The notes below the pieces were generated by a model. That model made no database searches. It had not been told where the DNA came from and worked only from the letters and a program-made list of their open reading frames with translations. Positions 18,948 through 27,970 of a stretch of DNA of 50,154 nt are shown here, one piece after another. Both the position numbers and the translations under genes were made by a program. Each line of letters begins with the position of its first letter. Position 1 is the first letter of the stretch. The stretch is taken from contig NZ_JAPPUW010000031.1 of assembly GCF_026712205.1 (NCBI RefSeq), positions 1-50,154 of the forward strand. The letters are read 5' to 3'. The stretch comes from Pelomonas aquatica. GTDB lineage: Bacteria; Pseudomonadota; Gammaproteobacteria; Burkholderiales; Burkholderiaceae_C.

Positions 18948-21308
18948 ATGACGTGGTTCAAGCGAATCCTTGGCGGCCTGCTGCTGCTCGTGCTGCTGCT
19001 CGCACTGGCCCTGTGGCTGGCGCTGCGCGGCAGCCTGGCCCAACTGGACGGCGAGCGCGCCGCGCCGGCGCTGAGTGCGCCGGCCGAGCTGCAGCGCGAC
19101 GCGCGCGGCTACCTGAGCATCACGGCCGAGAACCGCCTCGACGCGGCGCGCGCGCTGGGCTTCGTGCATGCCCAGGAGCGCTTCTTCCAGATGGACCTGA
19201 TGCGCCGCAACGCGGCCGGCGAGCTGTCGGCGCTGGTCGGCGCGAAGGCGCTGGAGGTGGACAAGGCGCGCCGGCTGCACCGCTTCCGCCACCGCGCCGA
19301 GCAGATCGCCGCGGCGCTGTCGCCCGAGGAAAAGGCGCTGGCCGAGGCCTACACCGGCGGCGTCAACGCCGGCCTGGCGGCGCTCTCGACGCGGCCGCCG
19401 GAATACCTGCTGCTGCGCCAGTCGCCGCGGCCCTGGGTGCCCGCCGACTCGCTGCTGGTGGCCTATGGCATGTACCTGGACCTGCAGCGCGGCCAGGGGC
19501 ATGACGACATTGCCAACGGCCTGCTCAAGCAGGCCGTGCCGGCCGACTGGTACGCCTTCCTGACCCAGCACAGCGCCGACTGGCAGGCGGCGCTGGACGA
19601 CAGCCGCGTCGAGCCCGTGCCGCTGCCGGCCTCGCCGCTGCCGGATTGGCTGCGCAGCGTGCAACTGGCCTGCAGCGACTGCAGCCTGACGGATGCGCGC
19701 GACATCGGCAGCAACAACTGGGCCGTGGCCGGCAGCCGCACGGCGGACGGCCGCGCCATCGTGGCCGACGACATGCACCTGAACCTGCGCGTGCCGGGCA
19801 CCTGGTTCAAGGCCCGCCTGAAATGGAAGGCCCAGGGCCGCAGCTTCGACGTGGCCGGCGTCACCTTGCCGGGCACGCCCCTGGTCGTGGCGGGCAGCAA
19901 CGGCCATGTGGCCTGGGGCTTCACCAACACCACGTCGGACTGGTCGGACGTCATCTCGCTGCAGCTCGGTGCCGGCGGGCAGAGCTATTGGAGCGGCGGC
20001 GCCGAGAAGCCGCTGGTGCGCAGCGTCGAGAGGATAGAGGTCGCCGGCCAGCCGGCGGTGGACTTCGAGGTGCGCGAGAGCGAGTGGGGGCCGGTCATGC
20101 CAGAGAAGGCGCCGGCCGGCCATGCCTACGCGCTGCGCTGGGTGGCCCACGACGCGGCGGCCATGAACCTGCGGCTGATGCAGATGGAGGCCGCCGGCGG
20201 CGTGGACGAGGCCGTGAAGCTGGCCGCCGGTGCCGGCATACCGGCGCAGAACCTGATGGTGGCCGACGCCCGCGGGCGCATCGCCTGGACGGTGATGGGC
20301 GCCATCCCGCGGCGCGTGTCCACGCAGGACATGGCCGTGCCCCAGGACTGGAGCGACGGCCGTTCCGCCTGGCAGGGCTACCTCGGCGCGGACGAGCAGC
20401 CGCGCGTGCTGGACCCGGCCGATGGCCGGCTGTGGACGGCCAACGCCCGCATGATCGGCGGCGAGGCCCTGAAGATCCTCGGCAACGGCGGCTACGACCT
20501 CGGCGCCCGCGCGCGCCAGATCCGCGACGGGCTGCGCGCCCGGGACAAGTTCGACGAGGCCGCCCTGCACGCCATCCAGCTGGATCACCGCGCGCTGCTG
20601 CTGCAGCGCTGGCGCGGCCTGCTGCTCGAACGCGTGCTGACGCCCGGCTTCGTGGCCGCCAACGGCCTGGCCGACTACCGCGCCGAGGTCGAGAAGAACG
20701 CCGAGGCGGCGCGGCCCGACGCTGTGGGCTATCTGCTGGTGCGCGCCTTCCGCGAGCGCACGCTCAAGACCGTCTTCGCGCCGCTGGCCGGCCGGCTGGA
20801 GGCTCAGGGTGCCAGGCTGCAGGATCTGACGATGGCGCCCGAGACGCCCGGCTGGGCGCTGATCCAGGCCAGCCGCGCCGACACGCTGCCTGCGGGCGCG
20901 GCCAGTTGGGAGGCGCTGCTGCAGCGTGCCGTGCTGGACAGCCGCGCCGAGTTGCTGAAGAAGTTCGGCAGCCTGGCCGCCGCCACCTGGGGGGCCGAGA
21001 ACCCGGCCGGCATCCGGCACCCGCTGTCGGCCGCTCTGCCGATGCTGTCGGGCTGGCTGGACATGCCCGCCACGCCCATGGCCGGCGACAGCCATATGCC
21101 CCGCGTGCACAACCATGGCCACGGCCAGAGCGAGCGCATGGTGGTTTCGCCGGGCCACGAGGAGAGCGGCATCCTCGTTATCCCGGGCGGGCAGAGCGGC
21201 CATCCGCTGTCGCCCTTCTACCGGGGCGATCACGCCGCCTGGCTGGCCGGCGAGCCGCTGCCTTTCCTGCCCGGGGAAGCCACGCACCGCCTCGTGTTGC
21301 GACCCTGA
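18948..21308 (+). CDS. Penicillin acylase family (Ntn-hydrolase) protein
   Basis: This 786-aa precursor belongs to the penicillin amidase / acyl-homoserine-lactone acylase family, which hydrolyses amides and self-cleaves. A signal-anchor helix is at 5-27 (KRILGGLLLLVLLLALALWLAL). The alpha-subunit-like part (about 30-254) contains GFVHAQERFFQMDLMRRNAAGELS. The new N-terminal nucleophile is Ser255 in DIGSNNWAVAGSRT, and VADDMHLNLRVPGTW follows as expected. The beta-subunit region holds GSNGHVAWGFTNTTSDWSD. It should act in the periplasm. The substrate is unknown: AHLs, beta-lactam-like amides or other N-acyl compounds are possible. The gene stands alone after a tandem palindromic repeat. Confidence 0.93.
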   Translation: MTWFKRILGGLLLLVLLLALALWLALRGSLAQLDGERAAPALSAPAELQRDARGYLSITAENRLDAARALGFVHAQERFFQMDLMRRNAAGELSALVGAKALEVDKARRLHRFRHRAEQIAAALSPEEKALAEAYTGGVNAGLAALSTRPPEYLLLRQSPRPWVPADSLLVAYGMYLDLQRGQGHDDIANGLLKQAVPADWYAFLTQHSADWQAALDDSRVEPVPLPASPLPDWLRSVQLACSDCSLTDARDIGSNNWAVAGSRTADGRAIVADDMHLNLRVPGTWFKARLKWKAQGRSFDVAGVTLPGTPLVVAGSNGHVAWGFTNTTSDWSDVISLQLGAGGQSYWSGGAEKPLVRSVERIEVAGQPAVDFEVRESEWGPVMPEKAPAGHAYALRWVAHDAAAMNLRLMQMEAAGGVDEAVKLAAGAGIPAQNLMVADARGRIAWTVMGAIPRRVSTQDMAVPQDWSDGRSAWQGYLGADEQPRVLDPADGRLWTANARMIGGEALKILGNGGYDLGARARQIRDGLRARDKFDEAALHAIQLDHRALLLQRWRGLLLERVLTPGFVAANGLADYRAEVEKNAEAARPDAVGYLLVRAFRERTLKTVFAPLAGRLEAQGARLQDLTMAPETPGWALIQASRADTLPAGAASWEALLQRAVLDSRAELLKKFGSLAAATWGAENPAGIRHPLSAALPMLSGWLDMPATPMAGDSHMPRVHNHGHGQSERMVVSPGHEESGILVIPGGQSGHPLSPFYRGDHAAWLAGEPLPFLPGEATHRLVLRP

Positions 21309-21471
21309 TAAAGGCGACCCCGCTCGGGTGGTATGAGGATGCCGGGCGGCTCTTCGCTGGGCACAATGCAGGGCTCGTGGGCACGGTGTTGTGAGCGGTC
21401 CGTCTTCAATGCCTTGTCTGCGCCCCGCCCCGCATCAGGGGCATTTACACGTTAAAGGAGAGGGTCATTCC

Positions 21472-22401
21472 ATGAAAAAGTTCGCTCTGTCGTCATCTCT
21501 GTCGCCCTTTGTGTTCGCTGCGCCGCTGCTATTGAGCGGGTGCCTGGCCACGGCGCCCACCTTGGGTGAGAACAAGGGCACCGTTTCCGGCGCTGCCGGG
21601 GGCGAAACCGCGCAGGGCGAAAACACCCAACTGGAGACCTGCTCCGAGAGCCTCGGGACGCTGTCGATCCACGAAGACACCGCTGCGCCCTGGTATATAC
21701 AGCTCACCAGCCGCCAGCTCGGTTCGACGGTGCCCGTCATCCGGCTCATGATCCAGCAAAGCAACTGCTTCGTCGTTGTCGAGCGCGGCAAGGCGATGCA
21801 GGACATGATGCGCGAGCGCGCACTGATGCAAAGCGGCGAATCGCGTGCCGGCTCCAATATGGGCCAGGGACAGATGGTGGCCGCCGACTACACGCTGAGC
21901 CCCGAAGTGCAGTTCGCCGGCAAGACCGGCGGCGGCGGCGGTTTCGGGGGTGGCGGCGTCGTGGGCTTGGCACTGCTGGCTGCCGGCAGCGTCAGCAAGA
22001 ATGAGGCATCGACGACGCTGCTGCTGATCGACAACCGGTCTGGCGTGCAGATCTCGGCGTCCGAAGGCACGGCCAAGAACTTCGACTTCGGCATTTTTGG
22101 CGCGGCCTTCGGCGGCGGCGGCGTCGGCGGGGGCGGCGCTTACGCCAAGACCCCTCAGGGCAAGATCATCGTGGCTGCTTTTGCGGACTCCTACAACCAG
22201 ATGGTCAAGGCGCTGCGCAACTACAAGGCCCAGACCGTCAAGGGCGGCCTGGGCACGGGCGGACGTCTAGGTGTGGATGGCGGCACGACTCCGGCATCCA
22301 AGGAACTGAGCCAGCCGGCAAAAACGCCTGTGAACGTGGCTCCCAAGCCCACGCAGAAGTCGGTCGCCAAGCCCGCGGCAGCGGCATCTTCCGTCAAGTG
22401 A
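21472..22401 (+). CDS. CsgG/HfaB-like lipoprotein
   Basis: This predicted 309-aa outer-membrane lipoprotein has a signal peptide ending in the lipobox LLSGC (Cys24). AAAGGAGAG upstream supports ATG 21472. Segments such as [38 protein letters not shown] and [26 protein letters not shown] follow the pattern of CsgG-related proteins, which form secretion pores or related assemblies. Two Gly-rich runs (near 160 and 215) sit in the body. The C-terminal tail is Lys/Pro/Ala-rich and probably disordered. No curli or holdfast genes are nearby, so a secretion role is not supported by context. An SDR gene starts 7 nt after the stop, but a shared function is doubtful. Confidence 0.82.
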   Translation: MKKFALSSSLSPFVFAAPLLLSGCLATAPTLGENKGTVSGAAGGETAQGENTQLETCSESLGTLSIHEDTAAPWYIQLTSRQLGSTVPVIRLMIQQSNCFVVVERGKAMQDMMRERALMQSGESRAGSNMGQGQMVAADYTLSPEVQFAGKTGGGGGFGGGGVVGLALLAAGSVSKNEASTTLLLIDNRSGVQISASEGTAKNFDFGIFGAAFGGGGVGGGGAYAKTPQGKIIVAAFADSYNQMVKALRNYKAQTVKGGLGTGGRLGVDGGTTPASKELSQPAKTPVNVAPKPTQKSVAKPAAAASSVK

Positions 22402-22408
22402 TGCCGTT

Positions 22409-23152
22409 ATGACCAGGGGCGTCGCCCTCGTCACCGGCGCCGGCTCCGGCATCGGCCGCGCGGTGGCGCGGGCGCTGGCGGCCGACGGCTGGGCGCTGGC
22501 CCTGATGGGCCGCCGCGAGGCGCCGCTGCGCGAGACGCTGCAGGATCTTCAACCGGAGGCCCTCGTGCTGGCGGCCGACGTGGCCGACGAGGCCCAGGTC
22601 GATGCGGCCTTCGCGCGGCTGCGCGAGCGCTTCGGCAGGCTCGACCTGCTGTTCAACAACGCCGGCATCTCGGCGCCGCCGCTGCCCATCGACGAGCTGA
22701 CCCCGGCGCAGTGGCGCGCCGTCGTCGACACCAACCTCACCGGCAGCTTCCTGTGCGCCCGCGCCGCCTTTGCGCTGATGAAGGCGCAGGCGCCGCGCGG
22801 CGGCCGCATCGTCAACAACGGTTCCATCTCGGCCTACGCGCCGCGGCCCTGCTCGGCGCCCTATACGTCCACCAAGCACGCCATCACCGGCCTGACCAAG
22901 GCCCTGAGCCTGGACGGCCGCGCCTTCGACATCGCCTGCGGCCAGATCGACATCGGCAACGCCGCGACCGACATGACGCTGCGCATGCGCCAGGGCGTGC
23001 TGCAGCCCAGCGGCCAGGTCGCGATCGAGCCGACGATGGATGTCGAGGACGTCGCCCGCGCCGTCGTCTACATGGCCTCGCTGCCGCTGTCGGCTAATGT
23101 GCAGTCGATGACGGTGATGGCGCGCGACATGCCCTTCGTCGGCCGTGGCTGA
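22409..23152 (+). CDS. SDR-family oxidoreductase
   Basis: This is a classical short-chain dehydrogenase/reductase of 247 aa. The NAD(P) loop is [17 protein letters not shown] near residue 8, with NNAGISAPP, catalytic Ser in [12 protein letters not shown] and the active-site [11 protein letters not shown] with Tyr and Lys in place. The Arg-Arg after the second strand (MGRREAP) hints at NADP preference. The substrate is unknown; the closest activity classes would be sugar or alcohol dehydrogenases and ketoacyl reductases. It follows the lipoprotein gene by 7 nt and overlaps the upstream in-frame extension of the next gene. Confidence 0.9.
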   Translation: MTRGVALVTGAGSGIGRAVARALAADGWALALMGRREAPLRETLQDLQPEALVLAADVADEAQVDAAFARLRERFGRLDLLFNNAGISAPPLPIDELTPAQWRAVVDTNLTGSFLCARAAFALMKAQAPRGGRIVNNGSISAYAPRPCSAPYTSTKHAITGLTKALSLDGRAFDIACGQIDIGNAATDMTLRMRQGVLQPSGQVAIEPTMDVEDVARAVVYMASLPLSANVQSMTVMARDMPFVGRG

Positions 23153-23210
23153 GTCGTTGCGGCCCCGGTTGGCCCGGCCTATGCTTGCCCGGCCACTCCG
23201 GGAGCGCAGC

Positions 23211-23957
23211 ATGCAGGCTCTGACGATGTCCAGATCGGTCCGGGGCCTGATCGCCGCCTTGGCGGTTTCATGGGGCCTGCTGGCGCAGGCGAACCCGTTC
23301 CGGCTGGTGCTCGCGACCGAGGAATACCCGCCCTACAACATGAGCGGCCCGAACGGCACGGTGACCGGCATCTCGACCGACATCGTGCGCGCGCTGCTCG
23401 ATGCCGCCGGCTACGAATACGAGATCACCGTCTACCCCTGGGCCCGCGCCATTGCGCTGGCGCGCACCCAGGTCAACACCTGCGTGTACTCGATGTCGCG
23501 CACGCCCGAGCGCGAGGCCCTCTACAAATGGGTGGGGCCGCTGGTCTTCAACGACTGGGCCTTGTTCGCGCGTGCCGGAGCGAGCCGGCCGCAGACGCTG
23601 GACGAGGCCATGATGATGCGCATCGGCAGCTACCAGGGCGATGCCATCGTGGCCTATCTGCAGACCCGCGGCCACCAGGTGGACGTGGCGCCCAGCGACG
23701 ACGTGAACCCGAAGAAGCTGCTCGCCGGCCGCATCGACTTCTGGGCCACGGGCCGGCTGATCGGCCAGTACCGGCTGAAGCAGCAGGGCATCGACAGCAT
23801 CGAGCCGGTGCTGAACTTCAACCGCACGGAGATGTACCTGGCCTGCCAGATCCAGCTGCCCGACGCCCAGGTCCAGAAGCTCAACCGGACGCTGCACGCA
23901 CTGGAGAAGTCCGGTGCGATCCGCAAGATCTACGCCGGCTACGGCTACACGCCCTAG
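23211..23957 (+). CDS. Periplasmic binding protein, family 3 (amino-acid type)
   Basis: This is a PBPb-fold solute-binding protein of about 248 aa. A signal peptide (VRGLIAALAVSWGLLAQA) precedes FRLVLATEEYPPYNM. Family features include GTVTGISTDIVRALLDAAGY, YPWARAIALA and ACQIQLPDAQVQKLN. ATG 23211 has GGAG about 7 nt upstream; ATG 23226 is also possible. No permease or ATPase is adjacent. Proteins of this subtype, short and with WARA in lobe one, are often orphan or serve as sensors, so transport of an amino acid is only one possibility. Confidence 0.88.
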   Translation: MQALTMSRSVRGLIAALAVSWGLLAQANPFRLVLATEEYPPYNMSGPNGTVTGISTDIVRALLDAAGYEYEITVYPWARAIALARTQVNTCVYSMSRTPEREALYKWVGPLVFNDWALFARAGASRPQTLDEAMMMRIGSYQGDAIVAYLQTRGHQVDVAPSDDVNPKKLLAGRIDFWATGRLIGQYRLKQQGIDSIEPVLNFNRTEMYLACQIQLPDAQVQKLNRTLHALEKSGAIRKIYAGYGYTP

Positions 23958-24031
23958 GCAAGGTGCCGCGCTGAGGCCGCACGGCCACAGGCTTGCTCGG
24001 CAACGCCCTGGCCTTGCGCAACAATGCCCCC

Positions 24032-24598
24032 ATGTTCCTGACCCTGCCGACTCTGCTGACCTGGGCCCGCATCGTGGCCATCCCGCTGATCGTCGGGGTG
24101 TTCTACCTGGACCTCGCGCCCGCCCACCAGAACCTGATCGCGACGGCGCTCTTCATCGTCGTCGCGCTGACCGACTGGCTCGACGGCTACCTCGCCCGCA
24201 AGCTCAACCAGACCTCTTCCTTCGGCGCCTTCCTGGACCCGGTGGCCGACAAGCTGATGGTCTGCTCGGCCCTGCTGGTGCTGCTCAAGCTGCAGCGGGT
24301 CGACGCCTTCGTCGCGCTGGTCATCATCGGACGCGAGATCACGATCTCGGCGCTGCGCGAGTGGATGGCCCAGATCGGCGCGTCGCGCAGCGTCGCCGTG
24401 CACATGGTCGGCAAGCTCAAGACGACGGTGCAGATGGTGGCCATCCCCTTCCTGCTCTTCGACGGCCGGCTCTTCGGCCTCATCCCGACGCGGCCGTGGG
24501 GCACCTGGCTGATCTACGCGGCCGTCGTGCTGACCATCTGGTCCATGGCCTACTACCTGCAGAAGGCCTTGCCCGAGATCCGCGCCAAGGCGCGCTAG
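24032..24598 (+). CDS. pgsA: CDP-diacylglycerol-glycerol-3-phosphate 3-phosphatidyltransferase
   Basis: PgsA makes phosphatidylglycerol phosphate, the committed step to phosphatidylglycerol and cardiolipin, in the inner membrane. The 188-aa protein starts [14 protein letters not shown], typical for the family, and has several hydrophobic helices. The CDP-alcohol phosphatidyltransferase motif is complete: Asp48, Asp51, Gly52, Ala55, Arg56, Gly65, Asp69 and Asp73. The upstream TTG extension at 23993 looks non-coding. The following gap of 214 nt carries a TAGAAT -10-like box at 24673-24678 that may serve the HU gene. Confidence 0.95.
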   Translation: MFLTLPTLLTWARIVAIPLIVGVFYLDLAPAHQNLIATALFIVVALTDWLDGYLARKLNQTSSFGAFLDPVADKLMVCSALLVLLKLQRVDAFVALVIIGREITISALREWMAQIGASRSVAVHMVGKLKTTVQMVAIPFLLFDGRLFGLIPTRPWGTWLIYAAVVLTIWSMAYYLQKALPEIRAKAR

Positions 24599-24812
24599 AC
24601 ATCCGGCGGCTCGGGGCAGACGTTCAGTTGTATCGGGACTTTTCCCGCCCTGCCGCGCATCGGACGCGCGTCTAGAATCCGCTTTCCCGCGCGCGCCTTG
24701 GCCGCCCATGGTGGCCTGCAACGGGCTGCGCAGTGCGCGGGACCGACATCTCTTTGCAGTCCATGCCCCCGGCAACGGCAGCATGGCCCAACGTTCCGTT
24801 GAGGGGGCACGA

Positions 24813-25085
24813 GTGAACAAGTCCGAATTGATCGAGCACATTGCCAAGCAGGCCGACATTTCCAAGGCCGCCGCCGGCCGTGCGCTCGAAGCCGTGATCG
24901 GCGGCGTCAAGACGACGCTGAAGAAGAACGGCACCGTCTCGCTGGTGGGCTTCGGCACCTTCAGCATCACCAAGCGCGCGGCGCGCACCGGCCGCAACCC
25001 GCGCACCAACGAAGCCATCAAGATCAAGTCGGCCAAGGTGCCGAAGTTCAAACCCGGCAAGGCGCTCAAAGACGCCGTGAACTGA
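24813..25085 (+). CDS. hup: DNA-binding protein HU
   Basis: HU is a small histone-like protein that bends and packages DNA. The 90-aa sequence starts at GTG 24813 after GAGGGGG and reads as a canonical HU ([55 protein letters not shown]). The RNP segment of the DNA-binding arms is intact. In many proteobacteria HU is followed by the PpiD foldase gene, as here, with tRNA-Val inserted between. lon, often upstream, is absent. Confidence 0.96.
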   Translation: MNKSELIEHIAKQADISKAAAGRALEAVIGGVKTTLKKNGTVSLVGFGTFSITKRAARTGRNPRTNEAIKIKSAKVPKFKPGKALKDAVN

Positions 25086-25113
25086 CCCTCACGGGTCGCC
25101 CCCCCGGATTCCC

Positions 25114-25189
25114 GGGCGCTTAGCTCAGTTGGTAGAGCACCTCCCTTACACGGAGATTGTCGGCGGTTCGAGCCCGTCAGCGCCCACCA
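25114..25189 (+). tRNA. tRNA-Val (anticodon UAC)
   Basis: This 76-nt sequence folds as a tRNA, with a 7-bp acceptor stem (GGGCGCT/AGCGCCC), a D arm, an anticodon loop CTTACAC with TAC, and a T arm with GGTTCGAGC. The CCA end is encoded. The anticodon stem has a C-A mismatch at the position 27-43 pair. It lies 28 nt after HU and may be cotranscribed with it. Confidence 0.95.
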
Positions 25190-25238
25190 CCCGCCCTGCG
25201 ACGGCGGCCAGCCGTCCCATCTAGAATGCGGCTCCCCT

Positions 25239-25264
25239 CGAAGGCGAACCTCGGTTCGCCTTCG
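25239..25264 (+). terminator. Perfect 12-bp hairpin between tRNA-Val and the foldase gene
   Basis: The arms CGAAGGCGAACC and GGTTCGCCTTCG are perfect complements with only two bases between them. There is no run of T residues, only CATTTG downstream, so termination would be weak. It may end the HU/tRNA-Val transcript or act as a leader structure of the foldase gene. A TAGAAT box at 25222-25227 could start the latter. Confidence 0.45.
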
Positions 25265-25300
25265 TCGCATTTGATCGTTTGATCCTCAAGGCTCCCCGAG

Positions 25301-27214
25301 ATGTTCGATTTCGTCCGCCAGCACAACCGCCTGTTCCAGTTCATCCTGCTGCTGCTGATCCTGCCGTCCTTCGCCTTCGTCGGCATGCAGGGCTACACGA
25401 GCATGATGGGCGGCGCCAACGCCGGCGTGGCCAGCGTCGATGGCCGCAAGATCACCCAGCTTGAATGGGACAACGCACAGCGCGAGCAGGCCCAGCGCAT
25501 CCGCAGCCAGAACCCGACCGTCGACGCCAAGCTGCTGGACACGCCCGAGATGAAGCACCAGGCGCTCGAAGGCCTGGTCACCGAGCGCACGCTGCAGGCC
25601 GCGGCGACGCACCAGCACTTCACGCCCAGCGTCGAGGCGGTCAACGCGCGGTTCTGGAACGACCCGCAGTTCGCCTTCCTGCGCAACCCCGACGGCACCG
25701 TCAACAAGGGCCTGCTCGCCGCCCAGGGCATGACGCCGTCGATGTTCATGGAGCGCCTGCGCCAGGACTACGGCCTGCGCCAGGTCTCGGCGCCGGTGGA
25801 AACCTCCGCCGTGGCCGGCGCCGCGGCACCCAAGCTCGCCTTCGATGCGCTGCTGCAGCAGCGCGAGGTGCAGCTGCAGCGCTTCGACCTCAAGGACTTC
25901 GCGGCCAAGACCAACCCCGGCGATGCCGAGCTCGAAGCCTTCTACAAGGACCCGGTCAACGCCGCCAGGTTCCAGCTGCCCGAATCGGCCCAGATCCAAT
26001 ACCTCGTGCTCGACATCGAGGCGCTGAAGAAGGACGTCAAGTTCACCGACGAAGATCTGCAGAACTACTACAAGGAAAACGCGTCGCGCTACGGCGTGCC
26101 CGAGGAGCGTCGCGCCAGCCACATCCTCATCAAGGTGGACCGCAAGGCCTCTGCCGAGGAGCGCGCCAAGGCCAAGGCCAAGGCCGAGGACATCCTGGCC
26201 CAGGTCCGCAAAAACCCCGCCGACTTCGCCGCACAGGCCAAGAAGAACTCGCAGGACGAGGGCTCGGCGGCCAATGGCGGCGACCTCGACTTCTTCAGCC
26301 GCGGCGCGATGGTCAAGGAGTTCGACGCCGCCGTTTACGCGATGAAGCAGGGCGAGATCAGCAATCTCGTCGAGACCGACTTCGGCTACCACATCATTCA
26401 GTTGACGGGCGTGCGCGGCGGCGAGAAGAAGCCCTTCGAAGCCGTGCGCGCCGAGGTCGAGGCCGAGGTGCGCAAGCAGCTCGCGCAGAAGAAGTACGCC
26501 GAGGTCGCCGAGCAGTTCGGCAACCTCGTCTACGAGCAGTCCGACAGCCTGCAGCCCGCCGCCGACAAGCTCAAGCTGCAGATCCAGACCGCCACCGTGC
26601 TGCGCCAGCCCCAGCCGGGCGCCGCCGGCCCGCTGGCCTCGGCCAAGCTGCTGGACGCCGTCTTCGGCACCGACGCGCTGCGCAACAAGCGCAACACCGA
26701 GGCCGTCGAAACCGGCGCGAACCAGCTCGTGTCGGCCCGCGTCGCCCAGTACAACCCGGCCCGCGTGCCGCCGCTGGCCGACGTGAAGGACAAGGTGCGC
26801 GAGCAACTCGTCAAGAAGCTTGCCGGCGAGCAGGCCCGCAAGGCCGGCGAAACCCGCCTGGCCGCGCTGAAGGCCAATCCGGCCGACGTGGCCGGCCTGG
26901 ACGCCGCGGTCAGCGCGTCGCGCGCCAAGCCGCAAGGTCTGTCGCGCACCCAGCTCGAAGCCGTGCTCGGCGCCGATGCATCCAAGCTGCCGGCCGTGGT
27001 CGGCGTGCCGGCCGATGACGGCGGCTACGTCGTCGTGCGCATCAACCAGCTGCAGCCGCGCGACGCCGCCGTCATCGACGACAAGCGTGCGGCCCAGCAA
27101 TACGCCGGTGCCTGGGCGCGCGCCGAGGCGCAGGCCTACCTGGCCGCACTCAAGTCGCAGTACAAGGCAGTGATCAAGGTCGCCACTCCTGCCTCGGCCG
27201 CAAGCGCCCCCTGA
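25301..27214 (+). CDS. ppiD: Peptidyl-prolyl isomerase, PpiD/SurA-like foldase
   Basis: This periplasm-facing, membrane-anchored folding factor has 637 aa. The N-terminal anchor is residues 11-29 (LFQFILLLLILPSFAFVGM), followed by the SurA_N/PpiD chaperone region. A parvulin domain lies at about 267-373 (RRASHILIKVD, ANGGDLDFFSRGAMVKEFD, ETDFGYHIIQLTGVR). A C-terminal chaperone-like region ends with an Ala/Lys-rich tail. PpiD helps outer-membrane and secreted proteins leave the Sec translocon. The length and layout match E. coli PpiD (623 aa, from memory). Gene order HU then foldase is conserved in proteobacteria. Confidence 0.93.
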   Translation: MFDFVRQHNRLFQFILLLLILPSFAFVGMQGYTSMMGGANAGVASVDGRKITQLEWDNAQREQAQRIRSQNPTVDAKLLDTPEMKHQALEGLVTERTLQAAATHQHFTPSVEAVNARFWNDPQFAFLRNPDGTVNKGLLAAQGMTPSMFMERLRQDYGLRQVSAPVETSAVAGAAAPKLAFDALLQQREVQLQRFDLKDFAAKTNPGDAELEAFYKDPVNAARFQLPESAQIQYLVLDIEALKKDVKFTDEDLQNYYKENASRYGVPEERRASHILIKVDRKASAEERAKAKAKAEDILAQVRKNPADFAAQAKKNSQDEGSAANGGDLDFFSRGAMVKEFDAAVYAMKQGEISNLVETDFGYHIIQLTGVRGGEKKPFEAVRAEVEAEVRKQLAQKKYAEVAEQFGNLVYEQSDSLQPAADKLKLQIQTATVLRQPQPGAAGPLASAKLLDAVFGTDALRNKRNTEAVETGANQLVSARVAQYNPARVPPLADVKDKVREQLVKKLAGEQARKAGETRLAALKANPADVAGLDAAVSASRAKPQGLSRTQLEAVLGADASKLPAVVGVPADDGGYVVVRINQLQPRDAAVIDDKRAAQQYAGAWARAEAQAYLAALKSQYKAVIKVATPASAASAP

Positions 27215-27241
27215 TTTCTGCGCTATACTCTTTGGCTCTGC

Positions 27242-27318
27242 GGTGGCTGTAGCTCAGTTGGTAGAGTCCAGGATTGTGATTCCTGTTGTCGTGGGTTCGA
27301 GTCCCATCAGCCACCCCA
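27242..27318 (+). tRNA. tRNA-His (anticodon GUG)
   Basis: This 77-nt tRNA has the extra 5' G (position -1) paired with C73, typical of tRNA-His. The anticodon loop is TTGTGAT on a CAGGA/TCCTG stem, the T arm has GGGTTCGAGTCCC, and CCA is encoded. A TATACT box at 27224-27229 is a likely -10; the -35 is poor. Confidence 0.96.
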
Positions 27319-27327
27319 TCTAATACG

Positions 27328-27363
27328 AAGGCCCGGAAGCGAAAGCTCCCGGGCCTTTTTCCT
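27328..27363 (+). terminator. Rho-independent terminator after tRNA-His
   Basis: A 9-bp stem (AAGGCCCGG/CCGGGCCTT) extends inward to a GAAA tetraloop on a short AGC/GCT stem, with one mismatch. It is followed by a T-rich tract starting at 27356. It ends the tRNA-His transcript and separates it from the convergent Lrp-type gene. Confidence 0.92.
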
Positions 27364-27376
27364 TTTTCTTCGCCGC

Positions 27377-27865
27377 TCAGCCGACGTAGCCCAGCGGCAG
27401 CGCCGTCGTCAGCTTGAGTTCCTCCATCGCGAAACTGGAGCTCACGTCGCGCAGTTCGGTGCCGGCGATGAGGCGCTTGTAGACCCTGTCGTAGGCGGCG
27501 ATGTCGGGGACGACGACGCGCAGCAGATAGTCCACGTCGCCGCTCATGCGGTAGAACTCGACGACCTCGGGGATGGCCTGCACGGTGGCCTTGAAGGTCT
27601 CGAACCACTGCTGGCTGTGCGTGCTGGTGCGCACCGCGACGAACACCGTGACGCCGACGTTGACCTTCTGCGCGTCCAGCAAGGCCACCTGGCGGGTGAT
27701 GACGCCGGATTCCTTCAGCCTCTGGATGCGCCGCCAGCAGGGCGTCGTCGACAGGCCCACGCGTTGCGCGACCTCGGCGACCTGCAGTTCGGCGTCTTGC
27801 TGCAGGATTTCCAGGATTCGGATGTCAATGGAATCCAGTTTCATGTTGACGATGATATTCGGCAT
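27377..27865 (-). CDS. Lrp/AsnC-family transcriptional regulator
   Basis: This is a feast/famine-type regulator, 162 aa from ATG 27865 or 155 aa from ATG 27844. The first start has an AGAG about 7 nt upstream and gives Lrp-like length, so I use it. The winged helix is KLDSIDIRILEILQQDAELQ and VAQRVGLSTTPCWRRIQRL; the RAM ligand domain follows (EVVEFYRMSGDVDYLLRVVV). Lrp-type proteins bind amino acids and assemble as octamers. It is divergent from a cysteine desulfurase fusion, so a role in sensing cysteine or a related amino acid to control that gene is a reasonable guess. Confidence 0.92.
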   Translation of the reverse strand: MPNIIVNMKLDSIDIRILEILQQDAELQVAEVAQRVGLSTTPCWRRIQRLKESGVITRQVALLDAQKVNVGVTVFVAVRTSTHSQQWFETFKATVQAIPEVVEFYRMSGDVDYLLRVVVPDIAAYDRVYKRLIAGTELRDVSSSFAMEELKLTTALPLGYVG

Positions 27866-27970
27866 GAATTGCTCTGATGTGGCATTTGCATAGCCGAAGA
27901 TCGCAAACCGTTTTTGGCCGGCGCTGGCCACAATTCGCGGCAGTGCCATCACCGCCGCACGGCCCCGCCC

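Noticed and set aside
18048-21287. Antisense open frame of over 1000 codons on the minus strand
   Set aside because: It mirrors the SDR and acylase-family genes, has an Arg/Gly/His-rich low-complexity product and crosses two gene boundaries. It is an artefact of high GC.
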